A stretch of DNA of 64,000 nucleotides, from positions 1 to 64,000 of the forward strand of contig JAMFSA010000095.1 of assembly GCA_026225055.1 (NCBI GenBank), written 5' to 3'. The notes below the pieces were generated by a model. The model was not told where the DNA came from and searched no databases. It was given only the letters and a program-made list of their open reading frames with translations. This document shows, piece by piece, positions 1 through 8,948 of this stretch. Within the stretch, counting starts at the first letter, position 1, and each line of letters opens with the position of its first letter. The DNA is from Mucilaginibacter xinganensis (GTDB taxonomy: Bacteria; Bacteroidota; Bacteroidia; Sphingobacteriales; Sphingobacteriaceae). The translations under genes and the position numbers were made by a program.

Positions 1-79
1 ATGGCATGAAGGTATCAGAATTATATTAAGTATTTATGAAGTTATGAGTTAAAATAATAACTCCATAAATACAAAAATA

Positions 80-1732
80 TTATGAATTCATTGATATGAG
101 AAATTCTTCGTTAGTTTTTGTTCCCCTGATCTGGGCCTGTAAAAACTCCATTGATTCCTGTGAGTTCATATCAGCCAGGTGGTTACGGAGTATCCATATG
201 CGCTGTAAAGTCTCACGGTCGAGCAACAGATCGTCACGGCGGGTACTTGAAGCAGTGATATCAATAGCAGGGAATATACGTTTGTTAGATAATTTACGAT
301 CCAATTGCAGTTCCATGTTACCAGTACCTTTAAACTCTTCAAAGATAACTTCATCCATTTTTGAGCCTGTTTCGGTAAGTGCTGTAGCTATAATAGTTAA
401 TGAACCGCCATCTTCAATGTTACGCGCGGCACCAAAAAAGCGTTTAGGTTTATGTAAAGCATTTGCATCAACACCACCTGATAATATTTTACCAGATGCT
501 GGAGCTACTGTATTATATGCACGTGCAAGGCGGGTGATAGAATCCAGCAGGATAACTACATCATGACCGCACTCAACCATACGTTTAGCTTTCTCTAATA
601 CGATATTAGCGATTTTTACGTGGCGTTCAGCAGGCTCATCAAATGTTGATGAAACTACCTCTGCGCGTACGCTGCGGGCCATATCGGTAACCTCCTCGGG
701 GCGCTCATCAATTAACAGGATGATCAGGTAAACCTCAGGGTGGTTTTTGGCTATCGCGTTAGCAACATCCTTTAATAACATGGTTTTACCAGTTTTAGGT
801 TGTGCCACGATCAATCCACGTTGACCTTTACCAATAGGCGAGAACAGGTCCATAATACGGGTTGAATAGTTGCCCGCATCGGTAAACAAACTCAGTTTTT
901 CTGATGGAAAAAGCGGTGTTAAGTGATCAAATGGTACACGGTCACGTACTTCGGCAGGTATGCGGCCGTTGATAGATTCAACACGTACCAATGGGAAATA
1001 TTTTTCACCTTCCTTTGGCGGCCTTATGCTGCCACGCACCGTATCGCCGGTTTTAAGGCCGAACAATTTTATCTGCGATTGCGATACATAAATGTCATCG
1101 GGAGAGGTAAGATAATTATAATCAGATGAGCGTAAGAAACCATAGCCATCAGGCATAATTTCCAATACACCTTCGTTTATAATAACATTATCAAAATCGA
1201 GGTTTATAGCAGGCTCCTGGTTTTTTGACTGTCCGTTACCAGTATTTTGATTTATACGACGCTCAAATTTTTGCGGACGTGCTGCCTCAGCAGCAACTTC
1301 TTCAGTTTTAGGGGCGACTTCATCAGGCTGCCCTTGCTGACTAACAGGCGTTTCAACTTCTGCCGGAGCTTCTGTTTCAGCCTCATCTGCCGGGGCCTCA
1401 TCATCGGCTATATCAAACAGGTTTGTATCATCAAGCGGCACCTCAATACGTGGGGCAGTGCTGCTTTTAGTTTTTATAGTACGTACCCTTTTACGTGATT
1501 TTTCACCGGCATCTGCTGCTGGGGTGTCAGCATTTTCAGATGCGATAGGGGCGTAATTGTTTGCAACAGCACTTTGCTGAGCCCTTGCGGCTTCTATCAA
1601 ATTTTGCTGTTCAACAATAGCGGTGATAAGCTGTGCTTTTCTAAGTTCGTCAGCTTCAGCGATACCTAAACTTTTTGCAATTTCGCGCAACTCCGAAACG
1701 AGTTTGTCGTTCAATTCAATTGTATCAGACAT
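80..1732 (-). CDS. rho: Transcription termination factor Rho
   Basis: ATP-dependent RNA helicase/translocase that terminates transcription as a ring hexamer. The 550-residue product starts with a Rho N-terminal helical domain (about 1-50). A low-complexity Ala/Glu/Pro-rich acidic insertion follows (about 55-175), then a cold-shock-type RNA-binding domain containing [12 protein letters not shown] (about 191-202) and a RecA-type motor. Walker A is AQPKTGKT (310-317), Walker B is [15 protein letters not shown] (392-406), and the Q-loop/R-loop region [22 protein letters not shown] lies at 417-438. E. coli Rho has 419 residues, so the extra length sits in the N-terminal insertion, as is usual in Bacteroidota. 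The gene is monocistronic in view and divergent from pyrF. Confidence 0.97.
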   Translation of the reverse strand: MSDTIELNDKLVSELREIAKSLGIAEADELRKAQLITAIVEQQNLIEAARAQQSAVANNYAPIASENADTPAADAGEKSRKRVRTIKTKSSTAPRIEVPLDDTNLFDIADDEAPADEAETEAPAEVETPVSQQGQPDEVAPKTEEVAAEAARPQKFERRINQNTGNGQSKNQEPAINLDFDNVIINEGVLEIMPDGYGFLRSSDYNYLTSPDDIYVSQSQIKLFGLKTGDTVRGSIRPPKEGEKYFPLVRVESINGRIPAEVRDRVPFDHLTPLFPSEKLSLFTDAGNYSTRIMDLFSPIGKGQRGLIVAQPKTGKTMLLKDVANAIAKNHPEVYLIILLIDERPEEVTDMARSVRAEVVSSTFDEPAERHVKIANIVLEKAKRMVECGHDVVILLDSITRLARAYNTVAPASGKILSGGVDANALHKPKRFFGAARNIEDGGSLTIIATALTETGSKMDEVIFEEFKGTGNMELQLDRKLSNKRIFPAIDITASSTRRDDLLLDRETLQRIWILRNHLADMNSQESMEFLQAQIRGTKTNEEFLISMNS

Positions 1733-2076
1733 GAGATGGATTATAGTTCAAAAAAGATTTTTATTGTTTATTTGTTTTTCAACGATAAATATGGTGTGTG
1801 TTTTTGTTAATCAATAAAATGATACACTGAATATTTATCTGAAAGAAGTTTCCCGCTAACTTTGTTATGCAACACCTAAAACCATGTATATACTTAGTAA
1901 TAAATAACGTGGAGTTTTAATTGTTTCTTTAGTGCAAGAAAAATTCAAAAGGAAAACGATGCAATTGTAATTAAATTATTTCGAAATACAAACTTTTAAA
2001 ATAAATATCATTGTTAATTTAACACTTAGATTATTTTTTAGTTTTTTTGACGCTGTAAATAATTAATCTTCCCAGC
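1733..2076. other. AT-rich divergent intergenic region rho/pyrF
   Basis: These 344 bases separate the divergent rho and pyrF starts and must hold both promoters. The DNA is very AT-rich with long T and A runs. I see no convincing ORF, RNA gene or long inverted repeat. No clean Bacteroidota -33/-7 pair (TTTG and TANNTTTG) could be placed with confidence. Confidence 0.5.
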
Positions 2077-2910
2077 ATGATTTCCCGCCAGCAGTTGATA
2101 GACCAGATAAAACAGAAAAGATCATTTTTATGTGTTGGTCTGGATACAGATATTGATAAAATACCATCATTTTTAAAGGCTTACCCCGACCCGATATTTG
2201 AATTTAACAAACGTATAATTGATGCTACACATGATCTGTGCGTAGCTTATAAGCCAAATTCCGCTTTTTATGAGGCTTATGGTGTAAAAGGATTACAAAG
2301 CTTGATAGCTACCTGGGAATATCTGCCCAAAGATACCCTAAGTATTATTGATGCAAAACGTGGTGATATAGGTAATACATCTGATAAATATGCGAAGGCA
2401 TTTTTTGATGAAGCCTCGTCAGGGATGGGCTTTGATGCTATTACTGTTACGCCATATATGGGTAATGACAGCGTTACGCCATATTTAAAATATGATAATA
2501 AATGGATCATCATCCTGGCGCTGACTTCATCGGTTGGAAGTAAAGATTTCCAGTATTTAACTACCGAAAGCGGCTTTTTATATGAAACCGTAATACAAAA
2601 AGCCAATACCTGGGCGGGCGCCGACCGTATTATGTATGTAGTAGGAGCCACTAAAAGTACCGAGTTTACCAATATTCGTAAATATGCTCCCGATAACTTT
2701 TTACTGGTACCCGGCGTAGGCGCGCAAGGCGGAAGTTTGGAGGATGTTTGTAAATACGGAATGAACAAGGATTGCGGGCTTATTGTAAATTCATCACGGG
2801 CTATATTATATGCCAGCAACGGCGAAGATTTTGCAGATGCGGCAAGAGCCGAGGCTTTAAAGGTGCAGCAGCATATGGAAGTAGAGTTGGGAAAGGCTGG
2901 GGTGATATAA
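2077..2910 (+). CDS. pyrF: Orotidine 5'-phosphate decarboxylase (type 2 subfamily)
   Basis: Decarboxylates OMP to UMP, the last step of de novo pyrimidine synthesis, in the cytosol. The 277-residue length and the motif [20 protein letters not shown] (about 90-109) fit the longer PyrF subfamily 2 of Bacteroidota and Actinobacteria. D92, K94 and D97 would be the catalytic Asp-Lys-Asp set. The glycine-rich phosphate site PGVGAQGG is near 217-224, with an Asn-Ser-Ser-Arg motif after it. The ATG start follows an AT-rich leader without an obvious Shine-Dalgarno site. CTP synthase of the same pathway lies about 4 kb away on the other strand but is not in the same operon. Confidence 0.96.
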   Translation: MISRQQLIDQIKQKRSFLCVGLDTDIDKIPSFLKAYPDPIFEFNKRIIDATHDLCVAYKPNSAFYEAYGVKGLQSLIATWEYLPKDTLSIIDAKRGDIGNTSDKYAKAFFDEASSGMGFDAITVTPYMGNDSVTPYLKYDNKWIIILALTSSVGSKDFQYLTTESGFLYETVIQKANTWAGADRIMYVVGATKSTEFTNIRKYAPDNFLLVPGVGAQGGSLEDVCKYGMNKDCGLIVNSSRAILYASNGEDFADAARAEALKVQQHMEVELGKAGVI

Positions 2911-2916
2911 GATAAA

Positions 2917-3010
2917 TATATGTCATTGCAAGGAGGAACGACAAAGCAACCTCGTCGCGTTCCATATGCAAGCGACGAGATTGCCACGCTATCGCTCGCA
3001 ATGACATATA
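2917..3010. repeat. REP-like palindromic intergenic element (GTCATTGC family)
   Basis: Two nested inverted repeats are visible. The outer arms TATATGTCATTGC (2917-2929) and GCAATGACATATA (2998-3010) are perfect over 13 bp. The inner arms CTCGTCGC (2951-2958) and GCGACGAG (2972-2979) are perfect over 8 bp. The element fills the gap between the convergent ends of pyrF and the next gene and may act as a bidirectional terminator. I recall sequences of this type as dispersed intergenic repeats in Sphingobacteriaceae; copy number cannot be tested here. Confidence 0.75.
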
Positions 3011-3015
3011 GATAT

Positions 3016-3573
3016 TTAATTAACCGCACTCCCTTCTTCAGCTTCCAATTTCCCTTCAATTGAATCATCAAAAGTTTTTCCTAATACTGCGCCGGCTGCC
3101 ATTTTTATGAATGCGATGGCATCGCCATGTTTATTATCCCAGTAGTAACCTTGTGTTGGTGATACTTTTATTACTGTAATACGCGGATCATCTTTTCCCT
3201 CGGTGAACCATGTTTTTATTATTGGCTCCCAAAGTTCATCAATTTTGGCTTTATCGGTGCTGATTTCGGCTATGCCATAAAGGGTTAAAAATCCCGAATG
3301 CGGTGATGCCTGGAATAACAACTGCACCATTGGGTCTGACTGTATATCGGCGTTTTTTTGACTGTCATTAGCGCTCAGGAACCAAAAGTCCCCATTATCG
3401 TCAATTTTTTGAAACGACATAGGGCGGGTTGAGAAAGGTAATCCGTTTTTAATGCCGGAACAAAAGAAACATGTTTTAGCGCTTTCGGCTATTTCTTTTG
3501 CTTTTGCCCAAGCTTCGGTTCCTTCTAAATTCTTGAAATTATCTTCGGGCTGTTGTTTATTGATGCTGTCCAT
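3016..3573 (-). CDS. Pyridoxamine 5'-phosphate oxidase-family protein (general stress protein 26-like)
   Basis: A 185-residue protein with the split-barrel flavin-binding fold of the PNPOx-like superfamily. Features typical of general stress protein 26/Pfam Pyrid_ox_like proteins are PFSTRPMSFQKIDDNGDFWFLS (about 46-67), a DPMVQLLFQ strand, GFLTLYGIAEIS, and a C-terminal tryptophan segment before PTQGYYWDNKHGD. Members bind FMN or FAD, or related cofactors; true PdxH activity is unlikely at this subfamily level and the substrate is unknown. The gene stands alone, converging on pyrF with a palindromic repeat between the stops. Confidence 0.85.
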   Translation of the reverse strand: MDSINKQQPEDNFKNLEGTEAWAKAKEIAESAKTCFFCSGIKNGLPFSTRPMSFQKIDDNGDFWFLSANDSQKNADIQSDPMVQLLFQASPHSGFLTLYGIAEISTDKAKIDELWEPIIKTWFTEGKDDPRITVIKVSPTQGYYWDNKHGDAIAFIKMAAGAVLGKTFDDSIEGKLEAEEGSAVN

Positions 3574-3679
3574 GGTAGTGGTTTATTGGTGAATGATATA
3601 CAAATAACCAGTGGAGAGCGCTATTGTGTTGTTGAATTCTACTTTTTTGATAAAATAATAACTTTGGAGAAATTGTGCT

Positions 3680-3774
3680 TGTCATTTGAAGAACAGAGAG
3701 AAATCTTCTTTGATTAGCTTTTACGCTTGTTGAGTCGCGTGCAGTTTTCTCCTCGTACCTCGTTCGAAATGATA
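3680..3774. repeat. Imperfect REP-like palindrome (GTCATTTCGAA family)
   Basis: The left end, TGTCATTTGAAGAACAGAG from 3680, and the reverse complement of the right end, TATCATTTCGAACGAGG from 3774 inward, are related but diverged. Both continue into GAGAAAT-like sequence, so this looks like a decayed inverted pair of a dispersed repeat. It lies in the 220-base gap between two minus-strand genes. Confidence 0.55.
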
Positions 3775-3793
3775 ATTAGGGTATTAATATTAT

Positions 3794-5158
3794 TTACGCA
3801 AATACCACTTTCCGCTCCGGGAAGCGTGTGGCGTAGTTGGATACCATATTCTTTATATAATCATTACCCGGGTAGGGTGTGAGGTGGTTTTTGAGTTGCT
3901 GCAGGTTATCTACATCAAAATATTGGGAGATGTAACCCATGCCGTAAAACTGCCCTTTTTCGATCAGGATACAGCTGTTTTCTTCGCCTGTGCGACCTTC
4001 GTCGCGGATGGCATAGGTGGGTAATGCCTGCTTTAATTCGTCGATGGCCAGGTTTACTTTTTTGTTGTAATCATCGGGATCTTCATGGCCGGTACAGGCG
4101 CATGATGCTTTGGTAGTTCCGGTACATGGTTCGGTGTTGCGTTGTATAAAGCAAAGCTTGGGGCATAGCTCGAAGGTTTCTATTAGCTTAACCAGTAAGC
4201 CGTGGCCCTCCAGCAAAGTATTGCAGGTATATAGTGGTGTGTTGTATTTGCGGTGTTTATCAACAGCTAAACGCAGATACCCGCTCTGATCTTCAAAAGC
4301 ATAGAGCGCATAGGCATGCTCAAAGCGCTTTAATGAGCGGTTATATTTAGGCCAGAGGCGTTTTATTTCAACAGCTTCCAACACAAAGGCAATCAGCTCT
4401 GTACCGCATTGCTGGTAGGTGATGTGGCAAATGTTGCGCAGGAACTCCTGTCGCTGTAAGCCGGGATTATTACCTGTAAAATGACTGCTTACCCGTTTCC
4501 TGAGGTTTTTGGCTTTGCCTACATAGATCACTTTCCCTTTTTCATCGTGGAAATAATATACGCCTGGCATATGGGGTAATTGTTCCAGATCTTTTTTAGG
4601 CAGATGAGGCGGAAGCACCTGTTCTTTCGAGCGTTGTTTTAAAGCCTCAGGGATATGATTACCCTTGTCGCTTTGCAGCAGCAGGGTGAATAATTGTGCG
4701 GTTGCTTCTGCATCACCTGCAGCACGGTGGCGGCTTTCATTAGTAATACCCAGGTGATGACAAAGTTTGCCCAGGCTATATGATGGCAGACCTGGGAGTA
4801 TTTTACGCCCAAGCCTTACGGTACACAGTTTATTGCATTGCAGATCATAACCCGAGGCCAGTAAATGATAGCGCACAAAGGAATGATCGAAATTTACATT
4901 GTGGGCTACAAATATTTTACCATTCAAGAGGTGATAAACATCATGTGCCACATCTTCAAAAAGCGGGGCCTCACGTACCATATCATTAGTGATGCCAGTT
5001 AACGCGCTGATGTAAATAGGAATATCCCGCTGAGGGTTTACAAGGGTTGAATAGCGCTCAATTACCTTTTTACCATTATGTATACATATAGCAATTTCTG
5101 TTATGCCATTGGCGCTGGCATGCCCTCCGGTAGTCTCAATATCAACAATTGCATACAT
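3794..5158 (-). CDS. DnaQ-like exonuclease fused to GIY-YIG nuclease domain
   Basis: A 454-residue two-domain nuclease. Residues 1-170 form a DEDDh 3'-5' exonuclease: DIETTG (about 6-11) carries the first Asp/Glu pair, AHNVNFDHSFVRYHL carries Exo II, and HRAAGDAEATAQL carries the Exo III His and Asp. Residues about 193-275 form a UvrC/Cho-type GIY-YIG domain: MPGVYYFHDEKGKVIYVGKAKNLRKRVSSHF. The C-terminal third contains several cysteines (CPKLCF, then CTGTTKASCACTG), as in Cho-like proteins. The architecture suggests a DNA-repair nuclease that incises near lesions and trims ends. There is no helix-hairpin-helix domain, so it is not UvrC itself. It is not co-transcribed with yidC because a strong terminator lies between them. 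Confidence 0.88.
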   Translation of the reverse strand: MYAIVDIETTGGHASANGITEIAICIHNGKKVIERYSTLVNPQRDIPIYISALTGITNDMVREAPLFEDVAHDVYHLLNGKIFVAHNVNFDHSFVRYHLLASGYDLQCNKLCTVRLGRKILPGLPSYSLGKLCHHLGITNESRHRAAGDAEATAQLFTLLLQSDKGNHIPEALKQRSKEQVLPPHLPKKDLEQLPHMPGVYYFHDEKGKVIYVGKAKNLRKRVSSHFTGNNPGLQRQEFLRNICHITYQQCGTELIAFVLEAVEIKRLWPKYNRSLKRFEHAYALYAFEDQSGYLRLAVDKHRKYNTPLYTCNTLLEGHGLLVKLIETFELCPKLCFIQRNTEPCTGTTKASCACTGHEDPDDYNKKVNLAIDELKQALPTYAIRDEGRTGEENSCILIEKGQFYGMGYISQYFDVDNLQQLKNHLTPYPGNDYIKNMVSNYATRFPERKVVFA

Positions 5159-5246
5159 ATTCCAAATGTAGATATTTTACTAATTATTTTAGCGTTTGCC
5201 GAAAATAATTTTAGCGCTCTTTCCCATTGCGATATACGGCATACTT

Positions 5247-5293
5247 ATAAAGCAAAAGAGCACGGTTATTATAACCGTGCTCTTTTGCTTTAT
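5247..5293. terminator. Strong bidirectional terminator downstream of yidC
   Basis: A perfect 23-bp inverted repeat (5247-5269 and 5271-5293) with a single central base. It begins ATAAAGCAAAAGAGCACGG on the plus strand. The arms are AT-rich outside and GC-rich inside, so the transcript ends in a U-rich tract in either direction. It lies 25 bases past the yidC stop, which fits intrinsic termination of the pyrG-yidC transcript. Confidence 0.85.
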
Positions 5294-5318
5294 GTAATTA
5301 GGCTAACTAATCTCTAAT

Positions 5319-7145
5319 TTATTTCTTCTTAGTATCTGCCAATTGTTTTTGCTTCATCATATCTTCCATACGTGCCTGGAAACCTGATTTTTTCTTTTTA
5401 GCGTCTTCAGGTTTCTTTTTGTTTTCCTGGATCTGCGCATGGATCTTCTTGTCATCAACCATAAACCTGATCAGGTATTGTTGCAGGAAGGTTAGCATAT
5501 TAGCTAAAAAGTAATAGTAGTTCAAGCCTGCCGGGTAGCTGTTCAGCGTAGCCAGGAATATAACCGGTGTAATGTAACCAATGTATTTCATTTGGCCTGT
5601 AGCACCCGAGATCTGGTTATTAAAGTAGGTGTAAATCAGCGTTGATATGGTCATCAACAAACACATCAAACTCAAGTGATCGCCTATGAAAGGGATGTGA
5701 GGGAAAGTGATTACCGCATCATAGGTTGATAAATCATGCATCCACAGGAAGCTTTGTCCGCGTAGCTCAAACAAGCTTGGGAAAAAGCGGAAGAATGCGA
5801 ACACTATCGGCATTTGTATCAGCAATGGCAAACAACCGCCCAACGGATTTACCCCGGCCTTTTTATAAAGCTTCAGGTATTCCTGTTGTAAAAGGGTGGG
5901 GTTATCTTCACCAACTTTAGCTTTTATCTCGTCCATTTCAGGTTTTAATACCCTCATTTTGGCCATTGATAAGTATGATTTATAAGTAAGCGGCGATAAA
6001 ACCAGTTTTAATATAACGGTAAGCGCTAATATAATTAAGCCATAGTTCCAGTTAAACTGTTTCAGGAAATCAAATACCGGCAGCGTAGCAAATCTGTTGA
6101 TAAGTTTTAACGGGCCCGGACCTAAGTTGATCTGTTTTTCCAAGCCATAACCTTCGGCCTGCAGCATGTGGAACTGGTTTGGCTCAAAGTAAAAGCTCAT
6201 TGGGAAAGTGCCATCAGCGCTTTTTGCAAGCTGCAGATCGGCCTTCATCTGTTTAATATTTACGTGGTCGCTGGTATCGGTAGCAACTGAAATGTTGGTT
6301 TTTGCGAAGCCGTTATTAGCCAGAATTACACCAGAGAAAAAGTGCGCTTTAAATGAAACCCATTGCGCTTTGCTATCAGTAATATCTTTCTGATCGTCCT
6401 TATTTTCGCTTAGGTAATCAACATTATCATTAAGCGTTTTGTAATACACAGTTGAATAACGACGCTCCAACTCCATGTCCTTTTCCTGTTTTTGCAGGTA
6501 GGCGGTCCAGTTGATATTTAATGTGTTACTGTTGGCAACCACATTGTCAAGCCCGGTTGGTTTAATAGTGAAACCTACTTTGTAACCGGTACCATTCAGT
6601 GTATACACATAGTCTACATACTGTGTAGCACTATAGTTTAAACGCAGGGTAACCGAGCCTGAATCTTTATCAGCAACGGTAAGCCCGGTTGTAGCTGATG
6701 TGAAATATAGGTTGTTGGTATCAAAGTTCTTGTTTTCGGCGGCAAAGCTTACACCGAAGCTGTTTTGGGCGCCATCAAATAAAATGAGCGGCTTGCCATC
6801 AAACGTTTTAAAGTTTTTTAACTCAACTGAATATATCCTGCCGCCGTGAGTGGTTAACTTTAAGCGAAGGTCTTTATTTTCAAGTGTGATAAACTTTTCA
6901 GTGCCTGCCAATGCTGATCCGAAAGCGCCTTTTAACTGCGCGGAATCAAGCTTTACAGCGGCTTTACTGGTATCAGCCTTAGCTGTTGCGACAGGAGTAA
7001 CAATTTTACCTGCTTTTTTTAAAGAATCTATATGCTGCTTTTCCTGTTCTTTTTTGATCTCTTGTTTTGATGGTTTTAGCAAATAAAACGAGCCAAAAAT
7101 TATCAGCATGATCAGGAATAATCCTGTGAACGAATTTCTATCCAT
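5319..7145 (-). CDS. yidC: Membrane protein insertase YidC
   Basis: Inserts and folds inner-membrane proteins, alone or with SecYEG. The 608 residues comprise an N-terminal membrane anchor (about 7-24), a Lys/Ala-rich linker, a large periplasmic beta-sandwich domain (about 80-355) and the conserved 60KD_IMP insertase core. Core segments include NWNYGLIILALTVILKLVLSPL (about 368-389), the amphipathic loop with LKPEMDEIKAK, then NPLGGCLPLLIQMPIVFAFFRFFP. The C-terminal tail is very basic (KKKSGFQARMEDMMKQKQLADTKKK), which suits ribosome contact. Only 18 bases separate its start from the pyrG stop, so the two are likely one transcript, as often seen in Bacteroidota. Confidence 0.97.
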   Translation of the reverse strand: MDRNSFTGLFLIMLIIFGSFYLLKPSKQEIKKEQEKQHIDSLKKAGKIVTPVATAKADTSKAAVKLDSAQLKGAFGSALAGTEKFITLENKDLRLKLTTHGGRIYSVELKNFKTFDGKPLILFDGAQNSFGVSFAAENKNFDTNNLYFTSATTGLTVADKDSGSVTLRLNYSATQYVDYVYTLNGTGYKVGFTIKPTGLDNVVANSNTLNINWTAYLQKQEKDMELERRYSTVYYKTLNDNVDYLSENKDDQKDITDSKAQWVSFKAHFFSGVILANNGFAKTNISVATDTSDHVNIKQMKADLQLAKSADGTFPMSFYFEPNQFHMLQAEGYGLEKQINLGPGPLKLINRFATLPVFDFLKQFNWNYGLIILALTVILKLVLSPLTYKSYLSMAKMRVLKPEMDEIKAKVGEDNPTLLQQEYLKLYKKAGVNPLGGCLPLLIQMPIVFAFFRFFPSLFELRGQSFLWMHDLSTYDAVITFPHIPFIGDHLSLMCLLMTISTLIYTYFNNQISGATGQMKYIGYITPVIFLATLNSYPAGLNYYYFLANMLTFLQQYLIRFMVDDKKIHAQIQENKKKPEDAKKKKSGFQARMEDMMKQKQLADTKKK

Positions 7146-7163
7146 TATGTATTCAACAATTAC

Positions 7164-8774
7164 TTATTTCTTGCGGGCGTAAGCCAACGAAGCGGCGACA
7201 AAGTTAATAAAAAGTGGGTGAGGATTAGCAACAGTTGATTTTAATTCCGGATGAAATTGCGCGCCTATGAAAAACGGGTGGTTTTTAAGTTCAACTATCT
7301 CAACCAGATTGTTTTCCGGGTTGATGCCTGACGGCGTTAAACCGGCGTTTTCGTAGTCTTTCAGATAAGTGTTGTTAAACTCATAACGATGCCTGTGGCG
7401 CTCGCTTATGTGCGCTTTGCCATATATCGCGGCAGCTTTACTGTTCTTTTTCAAATCGCATGGATAAGCTCCCAAACGCATAGTACCACCTTTATGAATA
7501 ACTTTCTTCTGATCTTCCATCATGTTTATCACCGGGAATTCAGTTTCAGGGTTCATTTCGGTACTGTTGGCATCTTTTAAACCTAACACATTACGGCCAA
7601 ACTCAACAACAGCGCACTGCATACCCAAACAGATCCCGAAGAATGGGATATTGTTTTCGCGTACATAGCGTATTGCCTCAATTTTACCCTCAAAACCACG
7701 CTGACCAAATCCTGGTGCAACTAATACACCATGCAGACCTTTAAGGCGTTCAACCGCATTATCAACCGTTAATTGCTCGGAGTGGATGTAGTCAACCCTA
7801 ACTTTACACTCATTTTTAGCACCCGCGTGTATAAATGATTCAACAATTGATTTATAGGCATCGGGCAATTCAACATATTTACCTACAAGGCCAATCCTTA
7901 CTTCGGAGGTAGGGTTTTTTAAGCGGCCCAAAAATTCTTTCCAGTTTTCAAGGCTGGGCTCATTTTTATGGGACAGCTTTAATTTTGTTAATACTGTTTT
8001 ATCTAGTTGCTCTTTCAGCATCAATAATGGCACATCATATATGGTAGACGCGTCAATTGATTCGATAACCGCGTTGATGTTCACATTACAGAACAGGGCT
8101 ATCTTTTTACGGATATCCATGTTAAGGTGATGCTCGGTACGGCAAACTAAAATATCGGGCTGAATACCATATTCTAACAGCATTTTAACAGAGTGCTGTG
8201 TAGGTTTGGTTTTTAACTCACCTGCTGCTGCCAGGAAGGGGATAAGTGTTAAGTGAATAACCAGTGAGTTACTGCTGCCCACTTCCCACCTGAACTGCCT
8301 TACAGCCTCAATGTATGGTAATGATTCGATATCACCCACGGTACCACCTAATTCGGTGATCACGATATCATACTCGCCGCTTTCACCCAGTATGCGGATG
8401 TTTCTTTTTATTTCGTCTGTTATGTGGGGTACTACCTGTACTGTTTTACCTAAAAAAGCACCTTCACGCTCTTTATTGATCACATTTTGGTAGATACGGC
8501 CTGTAGTAATATTATTTGCTTTGGAGGTAGGCCTGTTCAGGAAACGTTCGTAGTGGCCAAGGTCAAGATCGGTTTCGGCACCATCTTCGGTAACATAGCA
8601 TTCGCCGTGCTCATAAGGGTTAAGCGTTCCGGGATCAATGTTAATGTAGGGATCGAATTTTTGAATAGTTACGCTGTAGCCGCGCGATTGCAAAAGTTTA
8701 GCCAGTGAAGCTGAAATAATGCCTTTTCCTAACGACGAAGTAACGCCGCCCGTAACAAAAATATATTTAGTCAT
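7164..8774 (-). CDS. pyrG: CTP synthase
   Basis: Converts UTP to CTP using glutamine and ATP in the cytosol. The 536-residue length is normal. The N-terminal synthetase domain shows [13 protein letters not shown] (7-18), [20 protein letters not shown] (39-58) and the [11 protein letters not shown] metal/nucleotide region (141-151). The C-terminal class I glutaminase domain shows the oxyanion/nucleophile motif [13 protein letters not shown] with Cys382, and the His508/Glu510 pair in QFHPE, completing the catalytic triad. The ATG start gives the classic [11 protein letters not shown]-terminus. It is followed directly by yidC. Confidence 0.98.
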   Translation of the reverse strand: MTKYIFVTGGVTSSLGKGIISASLAKLLQSRGYSVTIQKFDPYINIDPGTLNPYEHGECYVTEDGAETDLDLGHYERFLNRPTSKANNITTGRIYQNVINKEREGAFLGKTVQVVPHITDEIKRNIRILGESGEYDIVITELGGTVGDIESLPYIEAVRQFRWEVGSSNSLVIHLTLIPFLAAAGELKTKPTQHSVKMLLEYGIQPDILVCRTEHHLNMDIRKKIALFCNVNINAVIESIDASTIYDVPLLMLKEQLDKTVLTKLKLSHKNEPSLENWKEFLGRLKNPTSEVRIGLVGKYVELPDAYKSIVESFIHAGAKNECKVRVDYIHSEQLTVDNAVERLKGLHGVLVAPGFGQRGFEGKIEAIRYVRENNIPFFGICLGMQCAVVEFGRNVLGLKDANSTEMNPETEFPVINMMEDQKKVIHKGGTMRLGAYPCDLKKNSKAAAIYGKAHISERHRHRYEFNNTYLKDYENAGLTPSGINPENNLVEIVELKNHPFFIGAQFHPELKSTVANPHPLFINFVAASLAYARKK

Positions 8775-8948
8775 AAATTTTTTGTGATTTTAATCCCGGT
8801 TTTAGGCCGGAATAAAATGTTTGTGTACGGGATACAAAAGTAACAATTTTTTCAGGTTTTCTGTAATTGTTGAGAAAATAGAATTATGTGCAATAGCTTG
8901 CTGAATACGAAGCTATTAACAACAATTACCCAACAAAATTAAAACCGC

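Noticed and set aside
1..79. Sequence left of rho checked for a partial gene
   Set aside because: It is AT-rich with no supported frame; too short to assign anything.
2277..3071. Long minus-strand open frame opposite pyrF (264 codons)
   Set aside because: It overlaps the well-supported pyrF gene and the palindromic repeat, and its translation shows no recognisable domain.
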